Assembly (NCBI GenBank): GCA_950295325.1
Contig: OX485804.1
Span: 31,374,001 to 31,434,000 of the forward strand
DNA length: 60,000 nt
Reading direction: 5' to 3'
DNA from: Polytrichum commune
Lineage: Eukaryota > Streptophyta > Polytrichopsida > Polytrichales > Polytrichaceae
Of this stretch, positions 47,600 through 58,826 are shown in pieces (the stretch's first letter is position 1; every line of letters starts with the position of its first letter). The translations under genes and the position numbers were made by a program. The notes under the pieces are model-generated. The model saw only the letters and a list, made by a program, of their open reading frames with translations. It made no database searches and was not told the origin of the DNA.

Positions 47600-47955
47600 A
47601 TGACAGTATGTGGGTTGCAATGTTTAGTGCCTAATTGTGATTTGGATTTCTCACCAATTCACAAAAGAATAATAGGGATGAGGTCTCAAACACGGGTTCT
47701 ACCTAGTGGGATCATCATGCTTACAAGGGAACCCAAATGGGGGAGGGATATGATTGACTTAGGTACCATATTTTCCAAGCAACAAATCTCATTTATTTTA
47801 ACATTGTGCTAAAAGTGGGAGGATATGTTATTATTGAGTGGAGAATCTTGGAGCCAAAGGGCAATAAGTTAGAGAATCCATCTAAATGGTTGGACACACA
47901 TAGTATGCATTTGGTGGCTGGATCATGGCAATTTTTAATGTTTTTAATGTTTTTA
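47600..47955 (+). pseudogene. Degenerate coding fragment, unknown protein
   Basis: One frame reads SPIHKRIIGMRSQTRVLPSG, then IIMLTREPKWGRDMIDLGTI, then past a TAA to KWEDMLLLSGESWSQRAIS, and past a TAG to RIHLNGWTHIVCIWWLDHGN. Continuous, Trp-rich, protein-like reading across two stops indicates a former coding sequence. I cannot name the family. It starts about 190 bp after the family E element. Confidence 0.4.
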
Positions 47956-50253
47956 AGTTTTAAATTGTTGCCTCTATACGCCTTTGAGAGCCACCTCCGA
48001 GGTCCCTGATGCTAGGGGTTAAAAGTTGAATGCCTCTTCAGGATACAAAGTGCTAGCAAAGGACTATAAAAATGTTAGATTTACAGTTGGAGAACCCTCT
48101 TTTAACCCCTAAGTGCCCAAGCCTTTCGGAATGCACTTTTCCTAAGAAATATGTGCATGGCTTTAATACAATCCCCAATGGAGGAATTTGTCTTTTATCC
48201 AAAATCTAACCGTATAGATGTTTAAAGAACTTGTTTATTAGTATGCATACCAATTTTGAGACCGAGATTGCATAAGAGTTGTGAGATTCAAATAAGAGAA
48301 ATGTATACATTCTTTTTTTTGTATGCCGCCCCTCCCCACAATGTTGGTATGATTTGCTCATAAGTGTTTTTAGGAGTTTGAGGTGACACGAACAACTCCG
48401 ACATGTGAAAGAATACGAAAATGTGATTCCAAAGACCCTATGTATGCATATAGAGCCATCCCAATCATTTCGCAATCCTCCTTGCAATTCTTGAAATGCA
48501 TTTTCTTTATTTTAACACTTGACGATTTGATATTGCAAAGTACTTCACATTGGTAATTGTGAATACTAATATTCGACGGTCAAAAATACGGAATTTTTTT
48601 ACTCTTTCCACTATGACACTTTTCAAAAGAAATGAATAATGAGAACTCTTTGGATGTCAAAAACAAGTACAATAGTCCAATTAGCTGAAACATTGAGGAA
48701 ATAGTAAAGCACTTTCTCCACCCATTCCCTACATCACGGACATATATGCCTTTGTGACCCTCTCTAAAATCGAATATTTACTCTTTTTGGTCAAAAATTC
48801 CTCAATCCAAAAGTTGCCCTTCCATACTGCCCGCCAAAAAAATTTACGCGGTCAAAGGAATTTACCTGCCCACACACACAAACGAGCCGAAATTTTTGGT
48901 CAACCATATATGGTTGCTCGGGCACTTAGGGGTTAACTACTTGATCAAAAGTGCAAGTGTGTAGTTGCCGGAGCTTCACATGTCCACATCACAACGAACT
49001 TTTAGTTCTTTCTGATCTTCAATGGCTATAGCATATGGAAAAATCCTCAAGGGCGTAGTGCCTCCGTGTAAACATGCAAACCACTAACTCCATGTGGGTT
49101 GTAAAACAATTACGTAACTTGGACTTCCTGAAGCTCAATGTTCTAAAGATCCTTTCATCTTCCATTGAACTAAAACACTTGAACAACATGAACCTCGAGC
49201 ACCCTTCCCCATCTTAGCACTCACAAATAACACATTGGACGACTCTTGTGTGGCCATGTGGCCTTGTTGAGAGTGTAGGCTAATGGACGTGGCTATTTAG
49301 GGGAATGGGTAAGACATCATTGGTGGCTATCCAACACTCATCTCATCTCAATGATGTGGACGAAACCCCCCCTCCCCAAATTTCTGCCTCACTTCTTTTA
49401 TGAAAACCATAAGGCCCTTTCTAAAGTCAATATTTGGCAACAAATGCCAACTTCATAGGGGAAAACAAAAGGAAAGAAAAACCATTGGTTTCATTTGAAG
49501 CCTTTGACTTGTTGAACATCAAAATCAATTAAATTTTCCGTCACATTCACTGTAACCCAAAATGGCTCAATGATATCGATATATTCTTGAATAAAAAGCG
49601 GTTGTGTGCAATCCAAAGATTGCCATTCCCATTGGTAGGTAATATTATTCACGTATAGGGACGGGACTTGCATCGATGTTGATACCAACGGGAACACTTA
49701 GATTTTGTGCCAGTTACCGTCACATTGGACGTCGTGGACGGATGGAATCTCTAAGTGAGCGGGGAGTGACACATAAGTTAAAGCTAAAGTGTGAGTGGGA
49801 ATAACAATAAGAGTCCAACCTAGTATTATTATTATCATAGAAATCTTAATATGTTTCGCGGGTTTATTTGTTTGTATGTACTTGACATGAGGATGTCTGA
49901 ACGCACTTGTAATGGAACCAAAGTTGGCTCTTCCACATGCATATGTGTGTAATCCCATGGTGCAGATGCAATCCCCAGTGCATATGCTCCTCATCCCCGG
50001 ATTCCCTCCGCGTCCAGGTGGCAATTGGGAATTCGGGGATTTGAAGTGAAGCTGGGCAATTGAATCCGGGGCACCTTTTTGGCCCTTTTAACTTGGTGGC
50101 AAGAATCCAGTGACTGAACTCAAGGGCCACCATTGAGCAGGCCTTTTGATCCTCAACTCCCGACACTGCATTCACTCATATATACTCCTGTCCAATATTG
50201 GGCAGTGGCTGATACACCCACCCCCCCAATATTCACCCCACCCCCTCCCAGTG
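47956..50253. other. Unassigned intergenic DNA
   Basis: Several short ORFs on the minus strand (49491-50175) show no recognised motif. No delimited repeats found. Confidence 0.35.
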
Positions 50254-50485
50254 AACGGGGAGAACCAACCGTTACACATGAGCGGTTGCACTTAAGAAAA
50301 TAACCGATTGAGGAGAGCTCGAGGCTTCACGGAAATTACCCTTTATTCCCAGGGAATCTAGGGGAATATACCCCTAAAGTAACCCCCAAAAGCTGAAAGA
50401 TCTCACAGCATGTAACCAACCAGTTGGACATGAGACACTTGGGAATTCGGACCGATTTATGCCCAAAATTCTCCCTGGACACCAT
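50254..50485 (+). repeat. Five-copy dispersed family, copy 5
   Basis: Starts GAACGGGGAGAACCAACCG and carries AATAACCGATTGAGG, a GGGAATATACCCC block, GCTGAAAGATCTCACAGCA and CCAGTTGGACATGAGACAC, parallel to 26539 and 41722. Confidence 0.6.
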
Positions 50486-50661
50486 TGCCACCTCCAGTCT
50501 GAACAAGCATACGAACTTATGTTGTATTCCATTCTTCTATCCTTTTTTCCTTTTACACCTCGGCTGTTTGAGAGCCAACAACTGAACTGGATTTCCATTT
50601 TATTCATTCCGTTGTTGATGTTGAGCTGCCTCGAGCTTCATCATTCTACGGCCATGATGAG

Positions 50662-50859
50662 GCCAGGCTAGACACCCCCACCTCTTTGAGCTAGGCCCGC
50701 ACCAACATTACCCAAGGTGGAAAACATAGTTTAGAAAGGCACACTTGAGAGATGAGTGTATCACACCTCTATTGGGGTCATGTTTTTATCGGATCCCGAT
50801 TACTTTGGTAATGTCAGTGCAGATCCAACCCAAAGAGGTGGGTGTCTAGCCTTGGTCCC
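50662..50859. mobile_element. 198-bp hAT-type MITE
   Basis: Left end CCAGGCTAGACACCCCCACC and right end GGGTGTCTAGCCTTGG form inverted repeats extending inward by about 50 bp (CCTCTTTG, then the CAACATTAC/GTAATGTCA words). It is flanked by a perfect 8-bp duplication ATGATGAG at 50654-50661 and 50860-50867. The 8-bp TSD supports hAT. No coding capacity. Confidence 0.8.
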
Positions 50860-50867
50860 ATGATGAG

Positions 50868-51059
50868 ATGTCTTGCTATTTGTGTTGGACCTCACCAATC
50901 TTACTATGTCGTGAAAATGCATTCAACTTTGTTATACCATGGATTTTAATTATTATTATTTTAGCTCTTTCACCTTCACAAGTCAAAGTAGAGTTCCCAC
51001 GTTAGCTTAAAGCGACCCAATCGGAATGAACTAGTCACAAACCCAGGGAGCCTAAGATT
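50868..51059. other. Unassigned spacer
   Basis: No supportable feature. Confidence 0.35.
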
Positions 51060-51595
51060 GTTTTTTTTACTAAACTCCATGTGCCTTGGTAAGATTGGGG
51101 GAGCCAACTCAAAGAACATATCCCATCAATCTTATCTCAGGTGATAAACATAATAAGTTGAATTGTGAACATGGAGATGATTTTTATTTAGTTGATTCAA
51201 CTTTGGAAATAGCTTTAGAGCCTCTTTAGATTGGTCACGAAGGGTCTTCATTTGAATAAATTGTCCAAAGACCAAGAGAGGGGGGGATAAATTCTTACTA
51301 GACCCCTTTTTACCTCAACAAGATTGACAAGAAGAGGGGGGAGGGTGGGGGACTCTAATTGTGGACCCCATCAATCTTACCTAGGGTGAAAACAAAAAAA
51401 ATCATTATAACTTGACTTGACTAAATTTGGTAGATTCAACTCCAAAAATCAACCCAAAAAAATCCCAAAGTGATATAGTGAAACCAAATTGAGATACATT
51501 TCCTAGAAACCTATGGAAACTAGACTCCCGATTTTTTACCTTGGTAAGATTGGTGTGGTGGGGGTGGGGTTCAAAGAGCAAGATATTTAGCCATG
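51060..51595 (+). repeat. Diverged tandem array, period about 230-245 bp
   Basis: The order ACTA(A/G)AC..., CCTTGGTAAGATTG, a G-rich block and CCCATCAATCTTA recurs around 51070-51130, 51298-51380 and 51520-51590. The intervening parts share a TTGAATTGTG/TTGACTTGAC block and ATTCAACT. Copies are clearly diverged. Confidence 0.55.
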
Positions 51596-53329
51596 TGGCT
51601 TTGAATGCTCCGCCCTTCATCCCTCGCTTTATACTTTCCCAAAATTCCACTCTCGTGATTCACTCATCAATCAAAGGGGAAGAGAGCAAAAGAGGGACAT
51701 GAAGTTGACCACTTGCATTCACAGTTGGAACCTTGGGGAAACCCTTGTGACAATCTCCCACACCTTGCCACAATTTGGGTGTATGACTTGAGTGAATTTT
51801 CACATGCGGATGCCTTCAAACATTCCTTGTCTAAATAATCACACTAATGTCCAAAACAAAGAGGCTATAAATGTATGGGAAAATAGAACCTCTCAATTCA
51901 CACCACCCACGGCAGCACTAGCTTGAAAGTCATTGTGTTTCCCACACATGCCCGGATGGCTATGCTTGTTCCTCTGCAATACGGTGAATAGTTCACTCCT
52001 TCATTCATTTGGGACGTTGATGTGAAACTCTATACACCATTTTATACAATGTTTTGCATCATTCATGAGAAAACTTGAGCACTTGTGAGTTGCTCCGCAT
52101 TGGGCATGCATGCTTTTACGATATTTTAAGTTGTTCATCCAACCCAATAGTTCCATGTTCATAGGTTTCGCTCCTGCATTTTGCCTCCCTAAGGTGATAT
52201 ATACAACACCATTTGTGAAAGATGCTTGTGGCATTACAAACATATGCAATGTATTCATCACCGTTACAAGATTTTGTGAACAACCTTAAAAGTAAGAGAG
52301 TTCTAGACGGTGTCATACCATGCTAATTGAGGAATATCTACAAGAATTTGAGTCAAATTTGGGATCAAGAATTGACAGAGATAGCGTGAGGATATATTGC
52401 ATGCAATTTAGGTCTAAACTTGTGTTGGGTGAGAATGTGCAATTGAAGGGAACCCCATTGGTAAGGGTAAAAAGTTTGTCTTGCTCAAAAAGAACCTTGG
52501 GATACATGTTATTAATGTTGATTATTGATACCCATACGTTCACATGTATACTAGTCCAACATTGGCCTATACCCCGCGTCACAAAGTTGGCTACCTCCAT
52601 TGATTTATGTCATACAAAGGGTATTACAAAAGAGCGACTATTTCTAAGCTTTCTATTATTACGAGATTGGAATATGTGAGTTTTGTGTCTCATGAATATG
52701 TGCATGAATGTTGAAGATTCGGTTCATGCTCTCTTCACACAATACCCGCTTTGGGAATAGGATATCCATCCCCAGATTCATGGGTTTTATTATTTTTCAA
52801 CTCTCAAACTTGAGTGGCATTAACAAAAGTTTTGTTGGAACTAGTATATGGTGAGAATCAAAGAAAATTTCGTAGGCTTGAGTGTTAAGGACGAGACCTC
52901 AACCACTGAACTTTGGAATCAATTGGTGGAAATGTCTTTACCGCTACCCGTTATTGGAGGTGATGTAATGATTTGTTAGCAAAAATTGGGGGAATTATTT
53001 GTACTTCTAAGGATATTTAATACCATAAGGTTGATATGGTAAATAAATACAAATAATCATGTAGCTTGTTGGTAGGATCCTATAAACTAAGAACAAAGTG
53101 ACATTGACCATTGATATACACCTGACACAAAAATAAGACTTATGCCTACTTGGGCACTCAATTCATAATATTATTCAACGATGTGGGTCCTTGAAATATA
53201 CCAGTGATGGGTGTTCAATCTGAATTTGAGTCTCTTGGCGCCGTTTTTCAAGGATTACATTGTTATAAACATTGAGTAGTGTTATGTTAGTCCCATCAAT
53301 TAAATGACAAATACAATAAGATATCTTCA
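51596..53329. other. Unassigned intergenic DNA
   Basis: A 119-codon plus frame at 52320-52679 and its antisense overlap show no family motif. No repeat structure was recognised. Confidence 0.35.
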
Positions 53330-54400
53330 TAAACAAAGCCGAAGCTCAAACCAAACTACACTTGGTCTCCCCAACCACGATTAGACCCAAAAATTCAAGA
53401 TATTAAACACGGCCATCAAACCCGGCATAGCCTATGCATATTGTGGAGTGCCTTTCTCAAAACCAAATACATAAGAATAGAAAAAATCCATAACAAACTC
53501 GCCAAAGATATATGAAAAATCCCGAAAAGCATGACAAACATCTTCACAGACCTCAATACGGAATAGACACCACATCATACTCCCCAACTATCTATATTCT
53601 ATTGGCAAACAACTCATTCAAGCACCTAACGAACATGGGCAACTTGGAAAAACATAATGAGGACCCACCAAACAAAACATGGCGGTTCCCTAAACCTCCC
53701 CAATCTAAAATACCGAGCATGCTCCAGTCCCTCATAGCTAGAACCCTTTTCCTTTTAGAAAGGGAATATGAAATATACGTAGGCAAACAAGAGAAATTAT
53801 TCTCTATCAAATAAATCCAACTTAAATTACAATGGCTAAATAACACCTAAAATAACCCCCTTCCCCGAGAACATAAAACAAACACACGACAATTCCTAAT
53901 CAAAGTATACCATTACAATAGAACCTTAATTGAACAAATCCAAATCCATAACCAAACCAAAATCCCAACCATAGACAAATTCAATCAAAACACAAGTCCA
54001 TACCTAGAACAATTAAAGACGCCCTCCACCAAGCACACATAATATTCCCGCCACAACCCATACAAGAAACTACACCCCCAATAGAGCAAGCCTCCTTAGC
54101 AATAATCAACCCCCAAATCGTACACATTCAAGCACACATAACGAATAGAATATCCTTTCATGAAATCACAACTCATTGCATGTTTTTTTTAAACAAAAAA
54201 AAAAAATGGGGAGCACACGTCATACACAAACAATGCCTATGCACATGGTACACCCCCAACAACACCATTGGAAAATGGACAAAGGAACAACACATCCTTA
54301 ACCGAGATAACCTAATCTACAAACACAACCTCACACTTGTGTACAAACTCCAAAGAAATAAATATAACACCAACACAATAAATAGCTACTTGTAGTCATA
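53330..54400 (+). pseudogene. AC-rich LINE-like remnant (upstream part)
   Basis: The plus strand is strikingly rich in A and C. A frame reads through HRPQYGIDTTSYSPTIYILL, NNSFKHLTNMGNLEKHNEDP and SLIARTLFLLEREYEIYVGK, then continues past stops. The composition and position fit the upstream part of the LINE resuming at 57280, interrupted by the AT-rich repeat. No catalytic motif (e.g. the RT YXDD box) could be located, so the assignment is inferred from composition and context. Confidence 0.4.
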
Positions 54401-54689
54401 AATTTGGATAAGACAAAAACTAAAGAAACACTCATGGAAGACTTAAGGTGATCCTTGTATCATCTAGTTGTTTCAAATAAGATTTATTAAGACAAACACA
54501 AGGTTATGTCATGTTATTTTGGGTGTTAGAATCACAAATTATTCAATTTAAGATAAAGATTTCAAAATCACTCAATCACAATACATGTATTTTGTGACAG
54601 TCATTTAAACTCAAACTATTTCCCCTAGCAATGGTATGGTAGTGAGTTTGTTTCAAATGGACCATAGCGGTGCTCAAGCATAGGTATAA

Positions 54690-56529
54690 TCATCGACAAT
54701 AGCCTTGCATAAAGCATCCCATTCGAGTCTTTTTACCAAAGCCAAGGGCATTTTGATGTTGTCGATGGTGTTGTGTTAATTAAATCCTTTTAGTGTAACT
54801 TGACATGGTAGTGTGGTCATCCTTACTGTCTCAATCTTTGTTGATTATATTTTTATTGAATTATAATGTCAGACAATGGTCTTGAGTTATTATTCATTTA
54901 TGATTTCCTTGCACTAATCAAATCTCTATACTATGGGTAGTGGGTTAAATTAACTTCGAATATGCAAATCCAAATCACTTTGTCAATTTCATGAGTTACT
55001 TTGGTACAGTCCTCTCCGCCTCTTGAACTTCTTAGTAATTTTCCATAGTCTATAGTCTCTCATGGGCACCTCATGGCCTTCCAAAGACTATTGACCTTTC
55101 ATTATTATCTTCAAGGGGTTTCATCTGCGGAAAACTCTTATTACCAACACTTATGCTACAATTACACAACATGAAAATTAGTTCTCTTGAGAATGTATCA
55201 ACACATTGAGACGATAGTCTTTCTCAAGCCATCATCCCTAGGCATTGAATGCGTCTCGTTAAGATATTAAGGAGGGACTTGGATTAATCAAATAATCTTG
55301 TGAGATCATTCAAAGTTAGATATTCGTGGCAATCTTACATCTTATAATCAATTCTCTATATTTCTCTTAAACAATTGGGTTCAAGTTATTCTCCCTAATT
55401 CATTATAGTCCTCAATGAGTTCTCTTAGACTACATGATCTTTTTCATTTGATAATCAATTTGCTAGCAAAAATTTCACTTCCTTGATTTAGTAGTAGATC
55501 ATCTACCTTGGACAACTTTGGTAATTCTCAACAATTTATCAATTTCAAGCAATCAAATCTCTATCCCTGAAATGATTTCATCTTACCACAAACTATTAAC
55601 TGAAAATTTTCTCCAACAAAGTAATTCTTTCACAATTGATTTTTTATCCAAATAACTCAATCATGGAAATTTCCAAGGTGACATATAATATTTGGTTATG
55701 TGAATCACTCACATTACATGGGAGGCAACAATTTCACCCTAACAACCTCATCAAATTATTCTTACTCAAATTGAATCTCTCTTAGACCATTGATTAAGTA
55801 ATTTCCAACGAATCACAAACAATTTGCATGAAAGCATAAATATGATCAAAAAATGAATTTCCTTACCCAAGATTGCCACTTACAGACTTTTAATATGTGT
55901 CACATAGACCATAATCTCAACCATAGAGATTAATCAACATCACATTACTTTCAAGTAGTGTCATAAATTGATACAAAGTCCTTGATGTAGATGATCACCT
56001 AAAGAACCACTCCTTATTACAAAGAACATGAACACTAGTCCCCAACTAAGGTAAATTGATATAAATGAGGATCAATCCCTCATCCTTAACACATTGTAAG
56101 ATAATTGTTGTCCCAGCCAAAGTTTAAAGAATATAATCTCTGGATCTCTCTCAAGCATAGTTCGCCAAGAGCCTAAGGCTAGTGTAAATGCAGCCTACAA
56201 AATTTGTGACTTAGCCTATAAAATTTTGAAAGTGTAGGACAAAGAGCCTATGGACAATTTAAAAACATAGGATATCAACCTATGTGATAAAAAACATGTA
56301 GGAAATTTTGCCTACAAAGTTTTTTAAATAGAGGATTTTAGCCATTCATCCTCCTTCAAATTGGGAAATTAGTTGACCTAAGTACATATCTTTAGGCTAA
56401 TACTCGGGGCTCTTGGGTGGCACATAGACGGATATCAATAATAGCCCTAACTCCCTTCCCGCCAATCTTTACAAATACCATTCATCACAACTCCTCTCTC
56501 ATCAGCTCCTCTCTCTCTCTCTCTCTGAA

Positions 56530-56571
<42 letters not shown>

Positions 56572-57279
56572 CGCTGTGTTTATTTTGGAGGAAGCTATAT
56601 CTTTGTGGAAGGATTCAAGAAAGTTTCGATTCTTGTTTACTAATCTTGAGAAATATCTTGCAGGAAGAGTAGAGGTTGAATCAGAAGATGGTGAGGACTT
56701 TCACCCTTAAACTCATTTGAATTTTAGCAACCTTTCATTATAATCAACTCTTTAAAAAAGAGTTGGTTAATCCTTGGCCTTCAAACGTGGTGAAGGGCTT
56801 AGCCAGGTTCAATTCCTGCCAAGGATACCACTTAGTACTCAAATTTTGAATTTAAAGCCTACAACATTAAAAGATATGAAGGATTTTAACCTACTAAAAA
56901 TTAGTTTTGAAGGCAATTGGCGGGTAACTTAAAAACTCAAAAGGTTTTCAACTTACAAAAATTTGATATTGTAGGATGCAACCTATGCCATGAGGGAAAT
57001 AGCCTATGCCCTTTTAAAGAGGTAGGCAATTAACCTCAATAACTTCAAAAACTTTTCGGACACTGCTCTCAAGAAGGGAAATCCAAACAAAGACACGCAC
57101 AAATACTCTTTCTTCCACCCCACTTTGTATGTTTCTTAGGGCTACAACCCTTCTTATCAATGCATAGTCTTTCAAAATCTTCCTTTCTCTATCTCCTAGG
57201 TTATGGCTTGAATTTTGGCACATGTTAATCAAATTTCTAGTTTCTTTTGATCCGTTTTCACATTCTTTCTCATTGGAGC
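54690..57279. repeat. Long AT-rich dispersed repeat, copy B, with internal insertion
   Basis: Blocks at 54690-56110 and 57140-57279 parallel 3395-4990 in the same order and orientation. The copy lies between the two AC-rich LINE parts, so it appears to be inserted in the LINE. Relative to copy A it contains an extra segment of about 1 kb (56110-57140), described separately. Ends are approximate and no TSD was defined. Confidence 0.45.
56110..57140 (+). repeat. Segment inserted in the AT-rich repeat: (CT)n tract, leader-like sequence and tRNA-like head
   Basis: The flanks repeat variants of GCCTACAAA and CCTATG words in both orientations. In the middle a CT microsatellite (56512-56569) and a purine-rich stretch ending in GAAGATGGTGAGG look like a plant 5' leader with an ATG. 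The associated 97-codon frame (56417-56710) is largely Ser-Leu from the CT tract and I do not call it a gene. At 56769-56826 the words ATCCTTGG and CCAAGGAT could pair as an acceptor stem around a box B GGTTCAATTCC, followed by ACCA. There is no D-arm, so it is tRNA-like and not a tRNA gene. Confidence 0.4.
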
Positions 57280-58826
57280 AAAAAACCCACAATATTGACT
57301 CCACACTACCCAACTGACTTCCATAACCCACTATCCAAAGACACCAATTTGTTAGACCACCCATTAAGACCCCCACCGCACCCTCATAACCCAAGAATGC
57401 AACCTTGCAAAGACATTCAAATCCAACACCCAATTACCCATGTCCAATCAGCAAAACAATAGTCTTTGTTAAAGCAAAACCTAAAATGGCATAACCAAAT
57501 GATTACTTAGCCAATGATGGATTTCGCGCAATAGAATGAAGTTGGATAGGGGGTGATCATTTTCATATCGCCCTTTGAGAAATGCCCTAATATTTGACCA
57601 CAACAGCCGCACTTGCAGCATTTAAATTCACATGGCTATAGGAAAGGTTCAACGAACATCGTACCAACCCACAACTTGGGGCACTCCAACCCCCACCACA
57701 AAACTTCACCACAAAAAGTCATAGGACTCCTACACATATACGTCACAATATTACCCAAGAAAAAGCCCTAAGATAATTCTTCCTATTAAACAACTTGATT
57801 CAATACACCCATCCATCACACAACTCCTTATAAACACCTTCCACCTCACACACTCCTATTAGTCATCTCCACTCACATGCCCTACCTCCCTCAAAAATTA
57901 CAACTCATTTCACAAAAGGGACATTATCTCCAGCTCATGAGGCCCAACATTAGCAATACGATGGCAAGGAGTTGCCCTAGCACACTCCACTGACTAGAAA
58001 CCACAAATGAAGCAATACATTGAGCTAGAATGGCCACCAAAGAAAATCCCAACAACCTCACTATCATGATCCTCAACTGCAAAGATTGGACACCCCATAA
58101 GCTAACATTGACACAACATTCACATAATTGCTACCATCCCACCTATGGCCACCCCACTACAACCAATTGGATCAAGCCCTCACAACAATCGTATGCGTGC
58201 ATAGCCTAGACAAATCCCCCCCTCCCAATGGAACACACCTTTGTCCTCCAACTTCATCAAAACATCCAAACCAAAAACAATCTCAACCCCACAATCACGT
58301 TAAAACCATACAAAGTAAACACATAAAATACATGGATAAATGCACCAAAAACAAATTACCACCCCCTTATTCCCACCCAAATGCCACCCATCTCCCTAGA
58401 ACATTTTTTATAAACCCACTCAAATACAACTCACATAAAAACATGTACACAAACGGCTCTTTTATACCCCCCCCCCCCCATTTGATAAAGGGTTGGCAAC
58501 ACAACATGTTTAGGAGTATATAGCCTAATCAACAAATTGTGAATAGTAGAAAGACTCCTAGGGTTCCAAAACATACTATGAGCACATCTATACGTCATTT
58601 GGCTAGCCTTAGCCAACACGCACAACCTAACTCATGCTATACACATATTCACACATAGCCCAAATATCATATACCTCATCAATAACCACATATGAAGGCC
58701 ATCCTCCCAACACAACCACCCCGACAAACTCCTAATAGCCTCAATAGGTCACCTCATCACCTGGTTCCCACATAAAATCACAATCCAAAAGTATGAGCAC
58801 ACTCATCCATTCACAGGAATGATCAA
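57280..58826 (+). pseudogene. LINE retrotransposon remnant with RNase H domain
   Basis: This AC-rich plus strand carries a 131-codon frame (58128-58523). It has LDQALTTIVCVHSLD, then KYMDKCTKNKLPPP, then KNMYTNGSFIPPPP, the last matching the YTDGS start of RNase H. In the next frame after a C homopolymer (58467-58479), VYSLINKL, IFTHSPNIIYLINNHI, PSSQHNHPDKLLI and an ITIQK...AH motif continue RNase H to 58826. The homologous domain lies on minus at 38306-39140, where PSSQNNHPNSLLIT and the AHKNIIG motif align. Reading ends abruptly where the LTR-like right-end element begins. Multiple stops show it is inactive. Confidence 0.6.

Noticed and set aside
49698-50175. Two overlapping minus-strand ORFs above 100 codons
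   Set aside because: Composition is somewhat protein-like, but no motif, splice signal or repeat conservation supports either frame.
52320-52679. 119-codon ORF on plus overlapped by a 95-codon ORF on minus
   Set aside because: No recognisable domain. The antisense overlap and lack of context suggest chance.
56417-56710. 97-codon ORF with a Ser-Leu repeat
   Set aside because: The repeat is simply the CT microsatellite translated. The rest is too short and has no motif.
56769-56830. Possible functional tRNA gene
   Set aside because: Acceptor-like stems and box B exist, but the unit is about 57 nt, lacks a D-arm and has no proper anticodon loop.
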